The translations under genes and the position numbers were made by a program. Positions 56,439 through 64,000 of a stretch of 64,000 bases of DNA are shown here, piece after piece. The stretch is from Sphaerisporangium album (lineage in GTDB: Bacteria; Actinomycetota; Actinomycetes; Streptosporangiales; Streptosporangiaceae): NCBI RefSeq assembly GCF_003323745.1, contig NZ_QOIL01000008.1, positions 248,001-312,000 of the forward strand, given 5' to 3'. The notes under the pieces were generated by a model. It did no database searches. It worked only from the letters and a program-made list of their open reading frames with translations, and was not told where the DNA came from. Within the stretch, counting starts at the first letter, position 1; each line of letters begins with the position of its first letter.

Positions 56439-58021
56439 TGACGCTGACCGAAGACGTCCGCGCCGACCCGGTCCGCCCGGCCGGCCTCGGCCCCGTGGGG
56501 TGGCTGCGCTGGGCCTGGCGCCTGCTGACCTCGATGCGCACCGCGCTGATCCTGCTGTTCCTGTTCGCGCTGGCCTCGATACCCGGGTCGATATACCCGC
56601 AGCGGTCGATCAGCCCCGACAAGGTGGCGCAGTACTTCAAGGACAGCCCGGGAATGGCCGCCTGGCTCGACCGGCTCTGGCTGTTCGACGTGTTCACCTC
56701 GCCGTGGTTCGCGGCGACGTACCTGCTGCTGTTCCTCTCGCTGGCCGGGTGCGTCGTCCCCCGGGCGGCGGCCCACTGGCGCGAGCTGCGGCGCAAGCCC
56801 CCGGCCGCCCCGCGCAACCTGTCCCGGCTGCCCCAGCACGCGTCCTTCGCCGCGCCCGGCAGGACGGTCGACGACTTCGCCGCTCTGCTCCGCGCGAAGC
56901 GGTTCCGCACGGTCACCGGCCCCGGCTGGGTGGCCGCCGAGAAGGGCTATCTGCGCGAGACCGGCAACCTGCTCTTCCACACCGCCCTGCTCGCGCTGCT
57001 GGTCGCGGTCGGCGCCGGCTCCCTGTACGGCTACCGGGGCAACGTGCTGCTGGTCGAGGGCAACGGCTTCGCCAACACCGTCGCCGCCTACGACCGGTAC
57101 ATCCCCGGCCAGCGGGTCTCGGGCGAGTCGCTGGAGCCGTTCTCCTTCACTCTGGACGACTTCCAGGCCACCTACGTCGCCACGGGCGACCGGCGTGGCC
57201 AGCCGCTGGACTTCTCCGCCCGGCTGAGGGTCGCCGACCGCCCCGGTGCGGCCGAGCGTCCGTACGACCTGCGGGTGAACGAGCCCCTGGACGTCAACGG
57301 CACGCAGACCTACCTGCTCGGCCACGGGTACGCCCCGGCGTTCAAGGTGCTGGACGGCAAGGGCCAGGTCGCCTTCGAGGGCGCGGTGCCGTGCCTGACC
57401 GCCGACCAGATGACCTACACCTCCGAGTGCGTGATCAAGGTGCCGGACGCGCAGCCGTCCCAGCTGGGGTTCCTGGTGCGCTTCCTGCCGACCACGGTGC
57501 CCGCCGCCGACGGCTCCTGGGTGTCGGTCTTCCCCGGCGCCGCCAACCCCACGGCGCAGGTGTTCGCGTTCTCCGGGGACCTCGGGCTGAAGTCCGGGCA
57601 GCCGCAGTCGGTGTACCAGCTCGACACCACGAACCTGAAGCCCCTCGTCATGGGGAACAAGACCAAGCCGCTCGCCGTCGGCGACACCCTGCCGCTGCCG
57701 GGCGGCGCGGGGTCGATCCAGCTCACCGGCGTCCGCGAGTGGATCAGCCTCCAGATCGCCCACGACCCCGGCCGGGGACCCGCGCTGGTCGCCGCCGCCC
57801 TGGCCGTCCTGGGTCTGGTGCTCTCGCTCACCGTCCGCCGCCGCCGGGTCTGGGTGCGGGTCGGCCAGGGAGAGAACGGCGAGGACGCCGAGGTCGGCGG
57901 CCTGACGCGCACCGACGGCGGCGCCGCCTTCGCCGACGAGTTCTCCACGATCGTCACGACCCTTCGAGGACGCGAGGCCGGCGAGGCCGATTCGCGTGAA
58001 GGAGCGAACCATGCCCACTGA
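56438..58021 (+). CDS. resB: ResB cytochrome c biogenesis protein
   Basis: A 527-residue System II component. Membrane helices near residues 35-55, 90-110, 175-195 and 445-465, with a large extracytoplasmic domain between the last two, and a SIYPQRSISPDKVAQYF motif after the first helix. With CcsB it forms the heme handling and cytochrome c synthase complex. ATG 56438 overlaps the ccdA stop by 1 nt; the end overlaps ccsB by 11 bp. Confidence 0.95.
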   Translation: MTLTEDVRADPVRPAGLGPVGWLRWAWRLLTSMRTALILLFLFALASIPGSIYPQRSISPDKVAQYFKDSPGMAAWLDRLWLFDVFTSPWFAATYLLLFLSLAGCVVPRAAAHWRELRRKPPAAPRNLSRLPQHASFAAPGRTVDDFAALLRAKRFRTVTGPGWVAAEKGYLRETGNLLFHTALLALLVAVGAGSLYGYRGNVLLVEGNGFANTVAAYDRYIPGQRVSGESLEPFSFTLDDFQATYVATGDRRGQPLDFSARLRVADRPGAAERPYDLRVNEPLDVNGTQTYLLGHGYAPAFKVLDGKGQVAFEGAVPCLTADQMTYTSECVIKVPDAQPSQLGFLVRFLPTTVPAADGSWVSVFPGAANPTAQVFAFSGDLGLKSGQPQSVYQLDTTNLKPLVMGNKTKPLAVGDTLPLPGGAGSIQLTGVREWISLQIAHDPGRGPALVAAALAVLGLVLSLTVRRRRVWVRVGQGENGEDAEVGGLTRTDGGAAFADEFSTIVTTLRGREAGEADSREGANHAH

Positions 58022-58976
58022 GATGTCCGGGCTCGCCACGCTCAGCGACCAGCTCATCCTGGCCACCGTCCTGCTCTACGTGTTCGCCATGATCGGCTAC
58101 GCGCTGGACCTCGGGTTCGGCCGCGTCCGCGCGGCGGCGGCCCCGGCCCGTGAGCTGGTCTCCGTGGGCGCCGGAGCCGCGGCCCCCGCCGACGGACCGC
58201 CCGCGCCCGCCGGCGGCTCCGTCGCACCCGCCCAGGGCCCGGAGCCGCCCGCCTGGGCCGCGCGCGCCGCGGTCGCGGCCGTGGCGCTGAGCTGGCTCGG
58301 CTGGGCCGCCAACCTCGGGGCCATCGTCACGCGCGGCCTCGCGGTCGGGCGCTGGCCGTGGGGCAACATGTACGAGTTCGTGGTGGCCATCTGCTTCGCC
58401 GCCGTCTCGGCGTTCCTGGTGATGCAGATCCGCCAGCCGGTCCGCTTCCTCGGCGCGTTCGTGTCGCTCGCCGCGGCGCTCGGGCTCGGGTTCGCCGTCC
58501 GCTACCTGCACGTGCAGGCCGGGCCGGTCGTGCCCGCGCTGAACTCGTACTGGATCGCCATCCACGTGACGGCGGCGATCCTCGCGGCGGGGCTGTTCAT
58601 CCTCGCCGGGGTGTCCGGAATCCTCTTTCTGGTCCGCAAGGACGGCCCCTCGCGGCTGCCCTCGCGCGCCGACCTGGAGCGCGTCGCCCACCAGGCCATC
58701 GTGATCGCGTTCCCCATCTGGACGTTCGCGGTCATCGCGGGCGCGCTGTGGGCCGACAAGGCGTGGGGCCGTTACTGGGGCTGGGACCCCAAGGAGGTCT
58801 GGTCGTTCATCACCTGGATCGCCTACGCGGCGTACCTGCACGCCAAGGCGACCGCGGGGTGGAAGGGCAGGGCGGCGACCATCGTCCAGCTGGTCGCGTT
58901 CGGCTGCCTGATCTTCAACCTGGTGGGAGTGAACATCTTCCTGTCGGGCCTGCACTCGTACGCGCAGGTCCCCTAG
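58011..58976 (+). CDS. ccsB: CcsB/CcsA cytochrome c synthase subunit
   Basis: A 321-residue membrane protein with about eight helices and the heme-binding WWD domain (RYWGWDPKEVWSFITWIAY, about 253-271) flanked by conserved histidines (HVTAAIL and HQAIVIAF, and HAKA). It presents heme to apocytochrome c with ResB. A Pro/Ala-rich loop of about 35 residues follows the first helix. ATG 58011 follows AAGGAG by 7 nt. Confidence 0.95.
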   Translation: MPTEMSGLATLSDQLILATVLLYVFAMIGYALDLGFGRVRAAAAPARELVSVGAGAAAPADGPPAPAGGSVAPAQGPEPPAWAARAAVAAVALSWLGWAANLGAIVTRGLAVGRWPWGNMYEFVVAICFAAVSAFLVMQIRQPVRFLGAFVSLAAALGLGFAVRYLHVQAGPVVPALNSYWIAIHVTAAILAAGLFILAGVSGILFLVRKDGPSRLPSRADLERVAHQAIVIAFPIWTFAVIAGALWADKAWGRYWGWDPKEVWSFITWIAYAAYLHAKATAGWKGRAATIVQLVAFGCLIFNLVGVNIFLSGLHSYAQVP

Positions 58977-59118
58977 TCGCGGTCCCCGTCACCGGCCGGG
59001 AGGCACCCGGCCGGGGGAGACGGCGCCTATGGCCTCCTCCACACCACCGCCGCCTGTGCCCATTGCCGCGCCTCCGGCACGGCGGTTCTGGGCGCCTCGG
59101 ACTCCTCCGCCGAACGGG

Positions 59119-59427
59119 TCAGTCGTCCTCGCGGCGGAGGCGGCGGTCCAGGTCGCGGAGGAAGTCGGGGTCGTCGTCGGGGCCGCGGGCCACGGGCGGC
59201 CGGTGGCCTCCCGGGCGGCCCGCACGCCGGCGCCGCACCGCCTCGTCGCTCAGAGGACGGCCGAGAAGCAGCCACAGCAGGCCGCCGATGTCGGCCAGGA
59301 GCACGACGATGAGGACCCACAGCAGCTTCGGCAGGTTCCTTACGTCCCCCTCGGGTGTGGTGATCACATCGAACAGGCAATACAGCCAGAAGGCCAACAA
59401 CGCCAGGCCAAGAAGCACGCTAGGCAT
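59119..59427 (-). CDS. PLDc_N-type small membrane protein
   Basis: A 102-residue protein with two membrane helices (about 3-20 and 35-58) joined by LFDVITTPEGDVRNLPK, the signature of the phospholipase D-nuclease N-terminal (PLDc_N) family, and a basic-acidic cytoplasmic tail. No nuclease domain follows. ATG 59427 starts directly at the first helix. Function unknown. Confidence 0.85.
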   Translation of the reverse strand: MPSVLLGLALLAFWLYCLFDVITTPEGDVRNLPKLLWVLIVVLLADIGGLLWLLLGRPLSDEAVRRRRAGRPGGHRPPVARGPDDDPDFLRDLDRRLRREDD

Positions 59428-59621
59428 GTCCGCAGCGTAAGCCATCCGACGGTAGATCGTGTTTCCGGGGATGGCGCCCCGCGCCGCGACGGGCCTCCCC
59501 GCCCTGCTCCGCGGGCTCCGTAGATTTTCGCGAGCCATCTCCGTAGCACATTACAGATGGCTTCCCGCGCGGCCTCGTCGTACGGTGGACCGTGACCACG
59601 CTCGCGGACGGGAGAGGTTGC

Positions 59622-59666
59622 GTGCTGATCTTCGCGCTCGCTCGGGCCTTCTGGCCATCGCGGTGA
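59622..59666 (+). CDS. possible 14-codon leader peptide
   Basis: GTG at 59622, 5 nt after GGGAGAGG, opens a frame MLIFALARAFWPSR that stops at 59664-59666, overlapping the GTG of the metallopeptidase (GTGA). It may couple translation of the main gene. The evidence is only the good ribosome site and the overlap. Confidence 0.35.
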   Translation: MLIFALARAFWPSR

Positions 59667-60679
59667 CGGGCCAGCCCGGCGACAGGGGTCGCCACCGTCG
59701 CGCCTCGCGCTGGCGGCAGCGCGGGCCGTACGCCTTCCCCTACCGCGGCGAGACCCCGCGCGAGGGGGCGCAGGAGCCCACGGACCCCCGGCGTCCCGAC
59801 GGCGCCGCCGAGCGCCGTACGGAGACCTCGCGCGAGGGCCGGGGCGACACGCGCCGGCAGCCGCGCGAGAGCCGCGCCGAGTACCGCGACAGCGGGCGCA
59901 GGGCCAACCGCCGCGAGAGCCGGGCCGACTCCTTCTGGGAGGGCGACCAGCCGCGCGTGGACACCCCCGGGGCGGTCACCGCGCCCGTCGTGGACCGGCC
60001 GCAGTACATCTGGCGCGACTTCGAGCTGGACGACGAGCCGCCGCTGGCCCAGCCGAACTCGCCGGACACCCCTGACCGCGGGGACGGGCTGAAGCACTGC
60101 GGGCCCCTGGAGCAGATCCTCTACCGGCAGTGGGACGCGGCCGAGGGCCCGCCCTCGGCGGACGCGGTCCGCGCCGTCGACAGCCTGTCCCGCCTGCCCG
60201 AGCGCCTGAAGGCCCTCCTGGCGGTCGGGCTCGACGGCATCTACGTCGGCCCCGGAGGGGTCCCCGATCTGGACGACATGGGCTACCTGCGGGGCGCGCC
60301 GCTGCCCTCGGGCAAGGCGACCTGGGACGTCTGCGCCGGCGCGTACGGCGACCGCAAGATCGTGGTGGGGGACCGGCCGTCGCCGACGCCCGACGTGATG
60401 ATGCACGAGACCGGCCACGCCCTGGACGACATCGACGCGGCGCCGGGCGAGTGGGTGTCCGATTCCCCCGAGTTCCTTGCCCTCTACGACCAGTGCGCGC
60501 CGCTGCTCGCCTCGACGTTCCACCGGCAGCCGGGCGGTCTCGGCCGCAAGGAGTTCTTCGCCGACGCCTTCGCCGCGATCGCCTCGCGGCAGCGGCCCGC
60601 GCTGGTGGACATGCTGAACGGAGACACGCGTGCCGCGCTGGATGTCATGCTGTTCTTCAACCGGCGCTACGGAATCTAG
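59663..60679 (+). CDS. zincin metallopeptidase, anthrax lethal factor-related
   Basis: A 338-residue protein. The first 130 residues are disordered and very rich in Arg, Glu and Pro; the C-terminal 190 residues contain the zinc motif HETGHALDD (about residue 248) and a downstream FFADAFA region whose Glu (RKEFFADAF) could be the third ligand. The arrangement resembles the ATLF domain of anthrax lethal factor. No signal peptide is seen. The start is uncertain: GTG 59663 is chosen because of the overlapping leader frame, but the same frame is open from 59459. A small gene follows 10 bp later. Confidence 0.75.
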   Translation: MTGQPGDRGRHRRASRWRQRGPYAFPYRGETPREGAQEPTDPRRPDGAAERRTETSREGRGDTRRQPRESRAEYRDSGRRANRRESRADSFWEGDQPRVDTPGAVTAPVVDRPQYIWRDFELDDEPPLAQPNSPDTPDRGDGLKHCGPLEQILYRQWDAAEGPPSADAVRAVDSLSRLPERLKALLAVGLDGIYVGPGGVPDLDDMGYLRGAPLPSGKATWDVCAGAYGDRKIVVGDRPSPTPDVMMHETGHALDDIDAAPGEWVSDSPEFLALYDQCAPLLASTFHRQPGGLGRKEFFADAFAAIASRQRPALVDMLNGDTRAALDVMLFFNRRYGI

Positions 60680-60689
60680 GTGATCCGTC

Positions 60690-60938
60690 ATGTACGTCAT
60701 CCGGCTCGCGGACGGGAGGTTGCGCATACCGCAGTCCCTGACCAGCGACGACGGACGCCTGATCGGCAACGCCTACGTCGAGATCGAGCCGGGCGACCCC
60801 GACTACGAACGGTGGCTGCCCGAGTCCATCACCGAGGAGCAGGAGGCCGAGCGGCGCCTGCGCTGGCAGGAGGGCAACGACGAGCTGGAGCGCGAGTTCC
60901 TGGCGTTCAAGGAGTCGCAGCCGGGCTATGACCGCTGA
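60690..60938 (+). CDS. small acidic protein encoded after the metallopeptidase
   Basis: An 82-residue protein with a beta-rich front (MYVIRLADGRLRIPQSLTS) and an acidic helical back half (ESITEEQEAERRLRWQEG). Not recognised. ATG 60690 follows AGGTGAT. Its close spacing to the zincin gene suggests a shared transcript and a linked role, such as inhibitor or partner, which is inference only. Confidence 0.7.
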   Translation: MYVIRLADGRLRIPQSLTSDDGRLIGNAYVEIEPGDPDYERWLPESITEEQEAERRLRWQEGNDELEREFLAFKESQPGYDR

Positions 60939-61103
60939 GCCGGTCCCTGAACCGACCCCTAAGTCCCCGGCCGCACCCCTAAAGGCGATCGGGTGCTCGC
61001 CGGGCCGCGGGTCGTGGCTCCCGCGGTGCCGGGTCGTGCCGATCATGTGCACGACGCTCCGGCCGACGTACATTCAGATCCGTAATTGCATTTATGGCGT
61101 GCC

Positions 61104-61150
61104 TAAAAATAACAGTGACCCTGCGGCTTCCGGGGGGCACGCAGGATCAC
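61104..61150 (-). terminator. intrinsic terminator of bldC
   Basis: On the minus strand 61140-61150 pairs with 61115-61125 over 11 bp (one wobble), followed by a T-rich tail with ATTTTTA (61104-61110). It lies 75 bp after the bldC stop. Confidence 0.8.
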
Positions 61151-61225
61151 CGGGTGGCGCATCGCGGCTTCGAGTTCACCGCGCCTCGCGACGAACGCCA
61201 GGCCCGGCGGGCTCTCACCTGCACA

Positions 61226-61465
61226 TCAGACGCGCGGCGAGTCGCCGCCCGGCCGATCGCCCGTGAGAACTTCCTCGCCACGCAGGAGGGCGTGCACCTC
61301 CGACTCGCGGAAACGCCGGTGCCCTCCGGGGGTACGGATGCTGCTGATACGGCCTGCCGCTGCCCAGCGCGTCACCGTTTTTGGATCGACCCGGAAGAGG
61401 GCGGCAACCTCTCCGGGGGTCAGCAGACGTTCGCTGCTACTCTCCACAATCTCTCCCCCTCGCAT
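61226..61465 (-). CDS. bldC: BldC-type MerR-family developmental regulator
   Basis: A 79-residue protein that is essentially one winged HTH: LLTPGEVAALFRVDPKTVTR (about 14-33), RWAAAGRISSIRTPGGHRRF and SEVHALLRG. The core is nearly identical to Streptomyces BldC, which delays development and binds AT-rich direct repeats head to tail. ATG 61465 is used; GTG 61447 is possible. The upstream 100 bp are the most AT-rich of the region and probably hold its promoter. A strong terminator follows. Confidence 0.93.
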   Translation of the reverse strand: MRGGEIVESSSERLLTPGEVAALFRVDPKTVTRWAAAGRISSIRTPGGHRRFRESEVHALLRGEEVLTGDRPGGDSPRV

Positions 61466-61523
61466 CCCGCATCCCTGAAGCGGGCGGACAGGTATCCAGT
61501 TTGCCGAGCCAAATCTGATATAT

Positions 61524-61549
61524 CCGTGATTTACATCGAAAGATCACGG
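61524..61549. promoter_or_regulatory. inverted repeat upstream of bldC
   Basis: CCGTGAT-N12-ATCACGG, perfect 7-bp arms, about 60 bp before the bldC start. Candidate operator. Confidence 0.45.
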
Positions 61550-61744
61550 GTTGTTATCAGCTGACTGCCCGTTTGTTATATGATAGAGCCTCTTTGGGGC
61601 GCTCGTGGGTGTTTCTTTACAAAAGCGCCGTGTTGGGAACACTAGCAGTGCTCGCGCCCGATGCGAAGTGAGCCGGTAAAGCTCCGGGGTCTTAATGGGC
61701 GGCCGTCCAGGGGTGCCCTAGACCGCTCCATCGGGCCGGTGGCG

Positions 61745-61750
61745 TAACCT
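61745..61750 (+). promoter_or_regulatory. -10 element of a leaderless promoter (DUF4229 gene)
   Basis: TAACCT ends 7 nt before the GTG at 61758. Confidence 0.5.
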
Positions 61751-61757
61751 CGACGTT

Positions 61758-61958
61758 GTGCGACCGTTTCTCGTCTACACCGCGTCACGGCTCGGCCTGT
61801 TCGCCGTCACCCTCGGTGTGCTCTTCCTGATCGGCATCCACAACGTCTTCTGGCTCATCGTGATCAGCTTCGTGATCAGCGGCATGGCCAGCTACGTGCT
61901 CCTGTCCAGGCAGCGAGACGCGGTGAGTGAGCAGATCAGCAAGGGCCACAGGGGTTAA
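61758..61958 (+). CDS. DUF4229 small membrane protein
   Basis: A 66-residue protein with two membrane helices (about 8-26 and 30-49) and a polar tail ([17 protein letters not shown]). The pattern RPFLVYTASRLGLF at the start is typical of DUF4229, an actinobacterial family of unknown function often near menaquinone genes, as here with menG. The last 4 bp overlap the convergent beta-propeller gene. Confidence 0.88.
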   Translation: MRPFLVYTASRLGLFAVTLGVLFLIGIHNVFWLIVISFVISGMASYVLLSRQRDAVSEQISKGHRG

Positions 61959-63259
61959 GGCAGCGGGAACATGCCGACCCGGGCATGGTACTCGTGTCCG
62001 AGGTGCGTGGTGTCGCTTCCGACGAGAAGGCCGCGTTTGTGAGCCAGGAACGCTTTGACACCGATGCCGCGGTCGCGAGTCGGGTTCCATGTGAGCGCTT
62101 TGCCGGTGGCGGGGTGAATCGCGCCAATCCCCGGCCTCGGCACCGCGCCCGGCCCGGCCGAGTCCGACCCCCGCGGGTTGTCGAGCCAGCGCTGATGGCC
62201 CCCGACGTAGACCGCGGCCCCCGTCACGGCCACGGAGTACAGCGAGTCGCCGCCGGTGAAGTTGATCCAAGTCGGGCGGATCGCCACGCCGCGTGAATAG
62301 GTCTCGAAGCGCGCCGCGGAATCGCAGAGCTTGCCGGTCCCCTTGGCGCCCCCTGTCGTCACAATGACGAAATACTCCCCGTCAGGTGAGAAATCAAGGC
62401 CCCGAACGTAAGACGGAAAGGCGTCCTTACACGCGGCCGCGTACGCCTCGGTGTGCCAGGGGGCGACCGCCGGGCGCGCGGCGCCGATGTCGATGAGCCC
62501 CACCTGCGGGCGGCGCCGCCCGTCCAGGGTGGTGAACGAGCCGTCCACGGCGAGGCGGTCCCGGGTGGCGGCCATCGCGTAGACCTTCAGCGCTCCGCCG
62601 CGCGGCCCGCCGGGCGTGACGGTGAAGGCCGGGTCGAGCTCGCCGGTGGCGGCGTCCAGGCGGGCGAGCGCCGGGCGGGAGGCCTGGCCGACGCCGTCGA
62701 AGTCCCCGCCGACGTAGAGCCTGGAGCCGTGGAGGACGAGGCTCGTCACCTCGCCGCCACGGATCCGCCCGGCGAAGCCAGGCACCGGCGATCCGTCGGC
62801 CACCGACAGCCGGGCCAGGCTCTGGGTCTCGGTGGCCTCCGAGCCGGACCCGCCGGCCGAGGTGAAACCGCCCCCGACGTAGACCGACCCGCGCTGCCCG
62901 GCCGCCAGCGCGCGGACCGGCCCGTCCACCTCGGGCGCGAACCGCGGGTCGACGCGGCCGGTGATCAGGTCGTAGGCGAACAGGTTCCTCCTGCGCAGGG
63001 TCGTGGCGCCCCGGGCCTCGCGGACCTCGCCGAACTCGCCGCCGACCACGACGGTCCTGCCGACGAGGGCGAAGGCGTTGACGATGCCGTCCATAACGTG
63101 GGGGGTGGTGGCGACGGGGCGGGCGGAGACCACGCGGGGGTGGGCGACGGCGCCGGCGGAGGCGGGGGCGCAGGGGAGCGCCACGAGCGCTCCGGCGAGC
63201 CCCGAGATCAGGCACACGGCTGTGGCGGTCGGCTTCAGGGCCGACGTTCGGGCTGGCAT
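61955..63259 (-). CDS. secreted beta-propeller protein
   Basis: A 434-residue exported protein with a signal peptide (about 1-37, cleavage after APASA) followed by repeated blades of about 45-50 residues, each with a V(Y/V)VGG-F-(T/D/E) strand pattern: [58 protein letters not shown]. This resembles delta-60/DUF5122-type propellers. Binding partner unknown. ATG 63259. Confidence 0.85.
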   Translation of the reverse strand: MPARTSALKPTATAVCLISGLAGALVALPCAPASAGAVAHPRVVSARPVATTPHVMDGIVNAFALVGRTVVVGGEFGEVREARGATTLRRRNLFAYDLITGRVDPRFAPEVDGPVRALAAGQRGSVYVGGGFTSAGGSGSEATETQSLARLSVADGSPVPGFAGRIRGGEVTSLVLHGSRLYVGGDFDGVGQASRPALARLDAATGELDPAFTVTPGGPRGGALKVYAMAATRDRLAVDGSFTTLDGRRRPQVGLIDIGAARPAVAPWHTEAYAAACKDAFPSYVRGLDFSPDGEYFVIVTTGGAKGTGKLCDSAARFETYSRGVAIRPTWINFTGGDSLYSVAVTGAAVYVGGHQRWLDNPRGSDSAGPGAVPRPGIGAIHPATGKALTWNPTRDRGIGVKAFLAHKRGLLVGSDTTHLGHEYHARVGMFPLP

Positions 63260-63324
63260 TCACCAAGTCCTAGCAGACACTGGGTAACGGAGCGGCTACT
63301 TTGGGTGGAAGAGCGCATGCCCAC

Positions 63325-63330
63325 TAAGCT
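63325..63330 (+). promoter_or_regulatory. -10 element of a leaderless promoter (menG)
   Basis: TAAGCT ends 7 nt before the ATG at 63338. TTGGGT at 63301-63306, 18 bp upstream, may be the -35. Confidence 0.5.
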
Positions 63331-63337
63331 TGTCCGC

Positions 63338-64000
63338 ATGACGCGTGCATCCCTGGACAAGCAGCCGCATGAGGTGGCGGCGATGTTCGACCGCACGGCC
63401 CGGCGCTACGACCTGGTCAACGATGTCCTCTCCCTCGGCCAGGACCGCCTGTGGCGCAAGGCCACGGCCGCCGCCGTCGACGCGGGTCCGGGTGAGCTCG
63501 TCCTCGACCTGGCCGCCGGAACCGGCACCTCCAGTGAAACTTTCACCGCCCTCGGGGCGCGGGCCATCGCCTGCGACTTCTCGCTCGGCATGCTCCGCAC
63601 GGGCGCCTCCAGGCGCGGCGGCTCCGGGCTGGACGGCGCGGGGCCGTCCGGGGTGACGTTCATCGGCGGCGACGCGCTGCGACTGCCCTTCGCCGACGAC
63701 ACGTTCGACGTCACGACCATCTCCTTCGGATTGCGAAACGTCAACGACACGGTAAAGGCCCTGCGCGAGATGCTGCGGGTCACCAGGCCCGGCGGGCGGC
63801 TGGTGGTCTGCGAGTTCTCCCGGCCCACGCTGAAGTCGTTCGATCTCGTTTACACCCAATACCTGATGAGGCTGCTGCCCCCGGTGGCCCGGGTCGTGAG
63901 CTCCAATCCCGAGTCCTACGAGTATCTCGCCGAGTCGATCCGCGCCTGGCCTGATCAGGCCGGACTCTCCCGGCTTTTGCGGGAGGCGGGCTGGGAAGGC
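63338..64000 (+). CDS. menG: demethylmenaquinone methyltransferase, 3' end outside the window
   Basis: The first 221 codons of a UbiE/MenG methyltransferase, which makes the last methylation step of menaquinone with S-adenosylmethionine. The family start is seen in [20 protein letters not shown], motif I in [12 protein letters not shown] (about residue 55), and the UbiE signatures in [20 protein letters not shown] and [10 protein letters not shown]. Length so far fits a protein of about 230 residues, so only a few codons are missing. It starts at ATG 63338 right after a -10 box. Confidence 0.95.
   Translation, partial: MTRASLDKQPHEVAAMFDRTARRYDLVNDVLSLGQDRLWRKATAAAVDAGPGELVLDLAAGTGTSSETFTALGARAIACDFSLGMLRTGASRRGGSGLDGAGPSGVTFIGGDALRLPFADDTFDVTTISFGLRNVNDTVKALREMLRVTRPGGRLVVCEFSRPTLKSFDLVYTQYLMRLLPPVARVVSSNPESYEYLAESIRAWPDQAGLSRLLREAGWEG

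Larger units (their letters stand above)
61466..61757. other. AT-richer intergenic region upstream of bldC
   Basis: From 61490 to 61620 the DNA is unusually AT-rich for this genome (runs such as TGATATATCCGTGATTTACA). It contains the inverted repeat at 61524-61549. No gene is seen. It should carry the bldC promoter and, at its right end, the DUF4229 promoter. Confidence 0.5.

Noticed and set aside
61094-61564. A plus-strand open frame of about 156 codons across bldC
   Set aside because: It is antisense to the clearly recognisable bldC and crosses its terminator.
61560-61757. tRNA or small RNA gene in the gap before the DUF4229 gene
   Set aside because: No cloverleaf could be traced and no terminator follows.

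Overview
The window is very GC-rich chromosomal DNA of a filamentous actinomycete. The gene content points to the Streptosporangiales (Nonomuraea, Sphaerisporangium, Microbispora and relatives), but the genus cannot be fixed from reading alone. Two developmental regulators known from Streptomyces are recognisable: the sigma factor BldN with its anti-sigma factor RsbN, and BldC. The DnaK operon carries HspR/HAIR control. The backbone order proC / small HTH gene / 32-residue bS22 / epimerase / acyltransferase / HAD phosphatase / glutaredoxin / hemACDB / hemL / phosphatase / resA-ccdA-resB-ccsB / menG matches the Rv0500-Rv0529 plus menaquinone-methyltransferase neighbourhood of Mycobacterium tuberculosis and the SCO33xx region of Streptomyces coelicolor.

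Layout. 1-5.3 kb: a partial unknown gene, an orphan ABC ATPase, an SPFH protein, a TSUP exporter, a Rieske/DUF2231 membrane protein and an HD hydrolase. 5.3-15 kb: a stand-alone molybdopterin oxidoreductase, a fur-type regulator with catalase, a CapA-like lipoprotein, a TetR gene, and a divergent MarR / alpha-beta hydrolase pair whose intergenic region holds a perfect 50-bp inverted repeat. 15-22 kb: the heat-shock operon dnaK-grpE-dnaJ-hspR-clpB, read leftward from one promoter with a HAIR box on each side. 22-33 kb: a 17-bp tandem array, proline catabolism and synthesis genes (proline dehydrogenase, proC), an EF-hand protein, an MFS pump, a MacA/MacB-like exporter operon, and AcuC with a phosphatase-like gene.

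33-45 kb: a BdtA-like HTH protein, bS22, an epimerase-acyltransferase pair, a phosphoesterase, a sigma-factor partner-switching module (STAS, HATPase, SpoIIE phosphatase), a HAD phosphatase, bldN-rsbN, and a divergent membrane protein fused to an antibiotic-monooxygenase-like domain. 45-59 kb: the redox regulator Rex starts an operon with hemA-hemC-hemD, followed by hemB, a primase-polymerase-like orphan and hemL (C5 heme pathway from glutamyl-tRNA). A LysR gene, a histidine phosphatase and the System II cytochrome c maturation genes follow. Heme supply, heme export and ligation, menaquinone methylation and NADH sensing by Rex therefore lie together, as one would expect for aerobic respiration. 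59-64 kb: a HETGH metallopeptidase with a small partner, bldC, a DUF4229 protein, a secreted beta-propeller and the start of menG.

No rRNA, tRNA, insertion sequence, prophage or CRISPR array was seen. Several genes have a TANNNT -10 box 6-7 nt before the start codon and look leaderless. The long open frames opposite real genes are GC-rich codon-bias artefacts and are not annotated.
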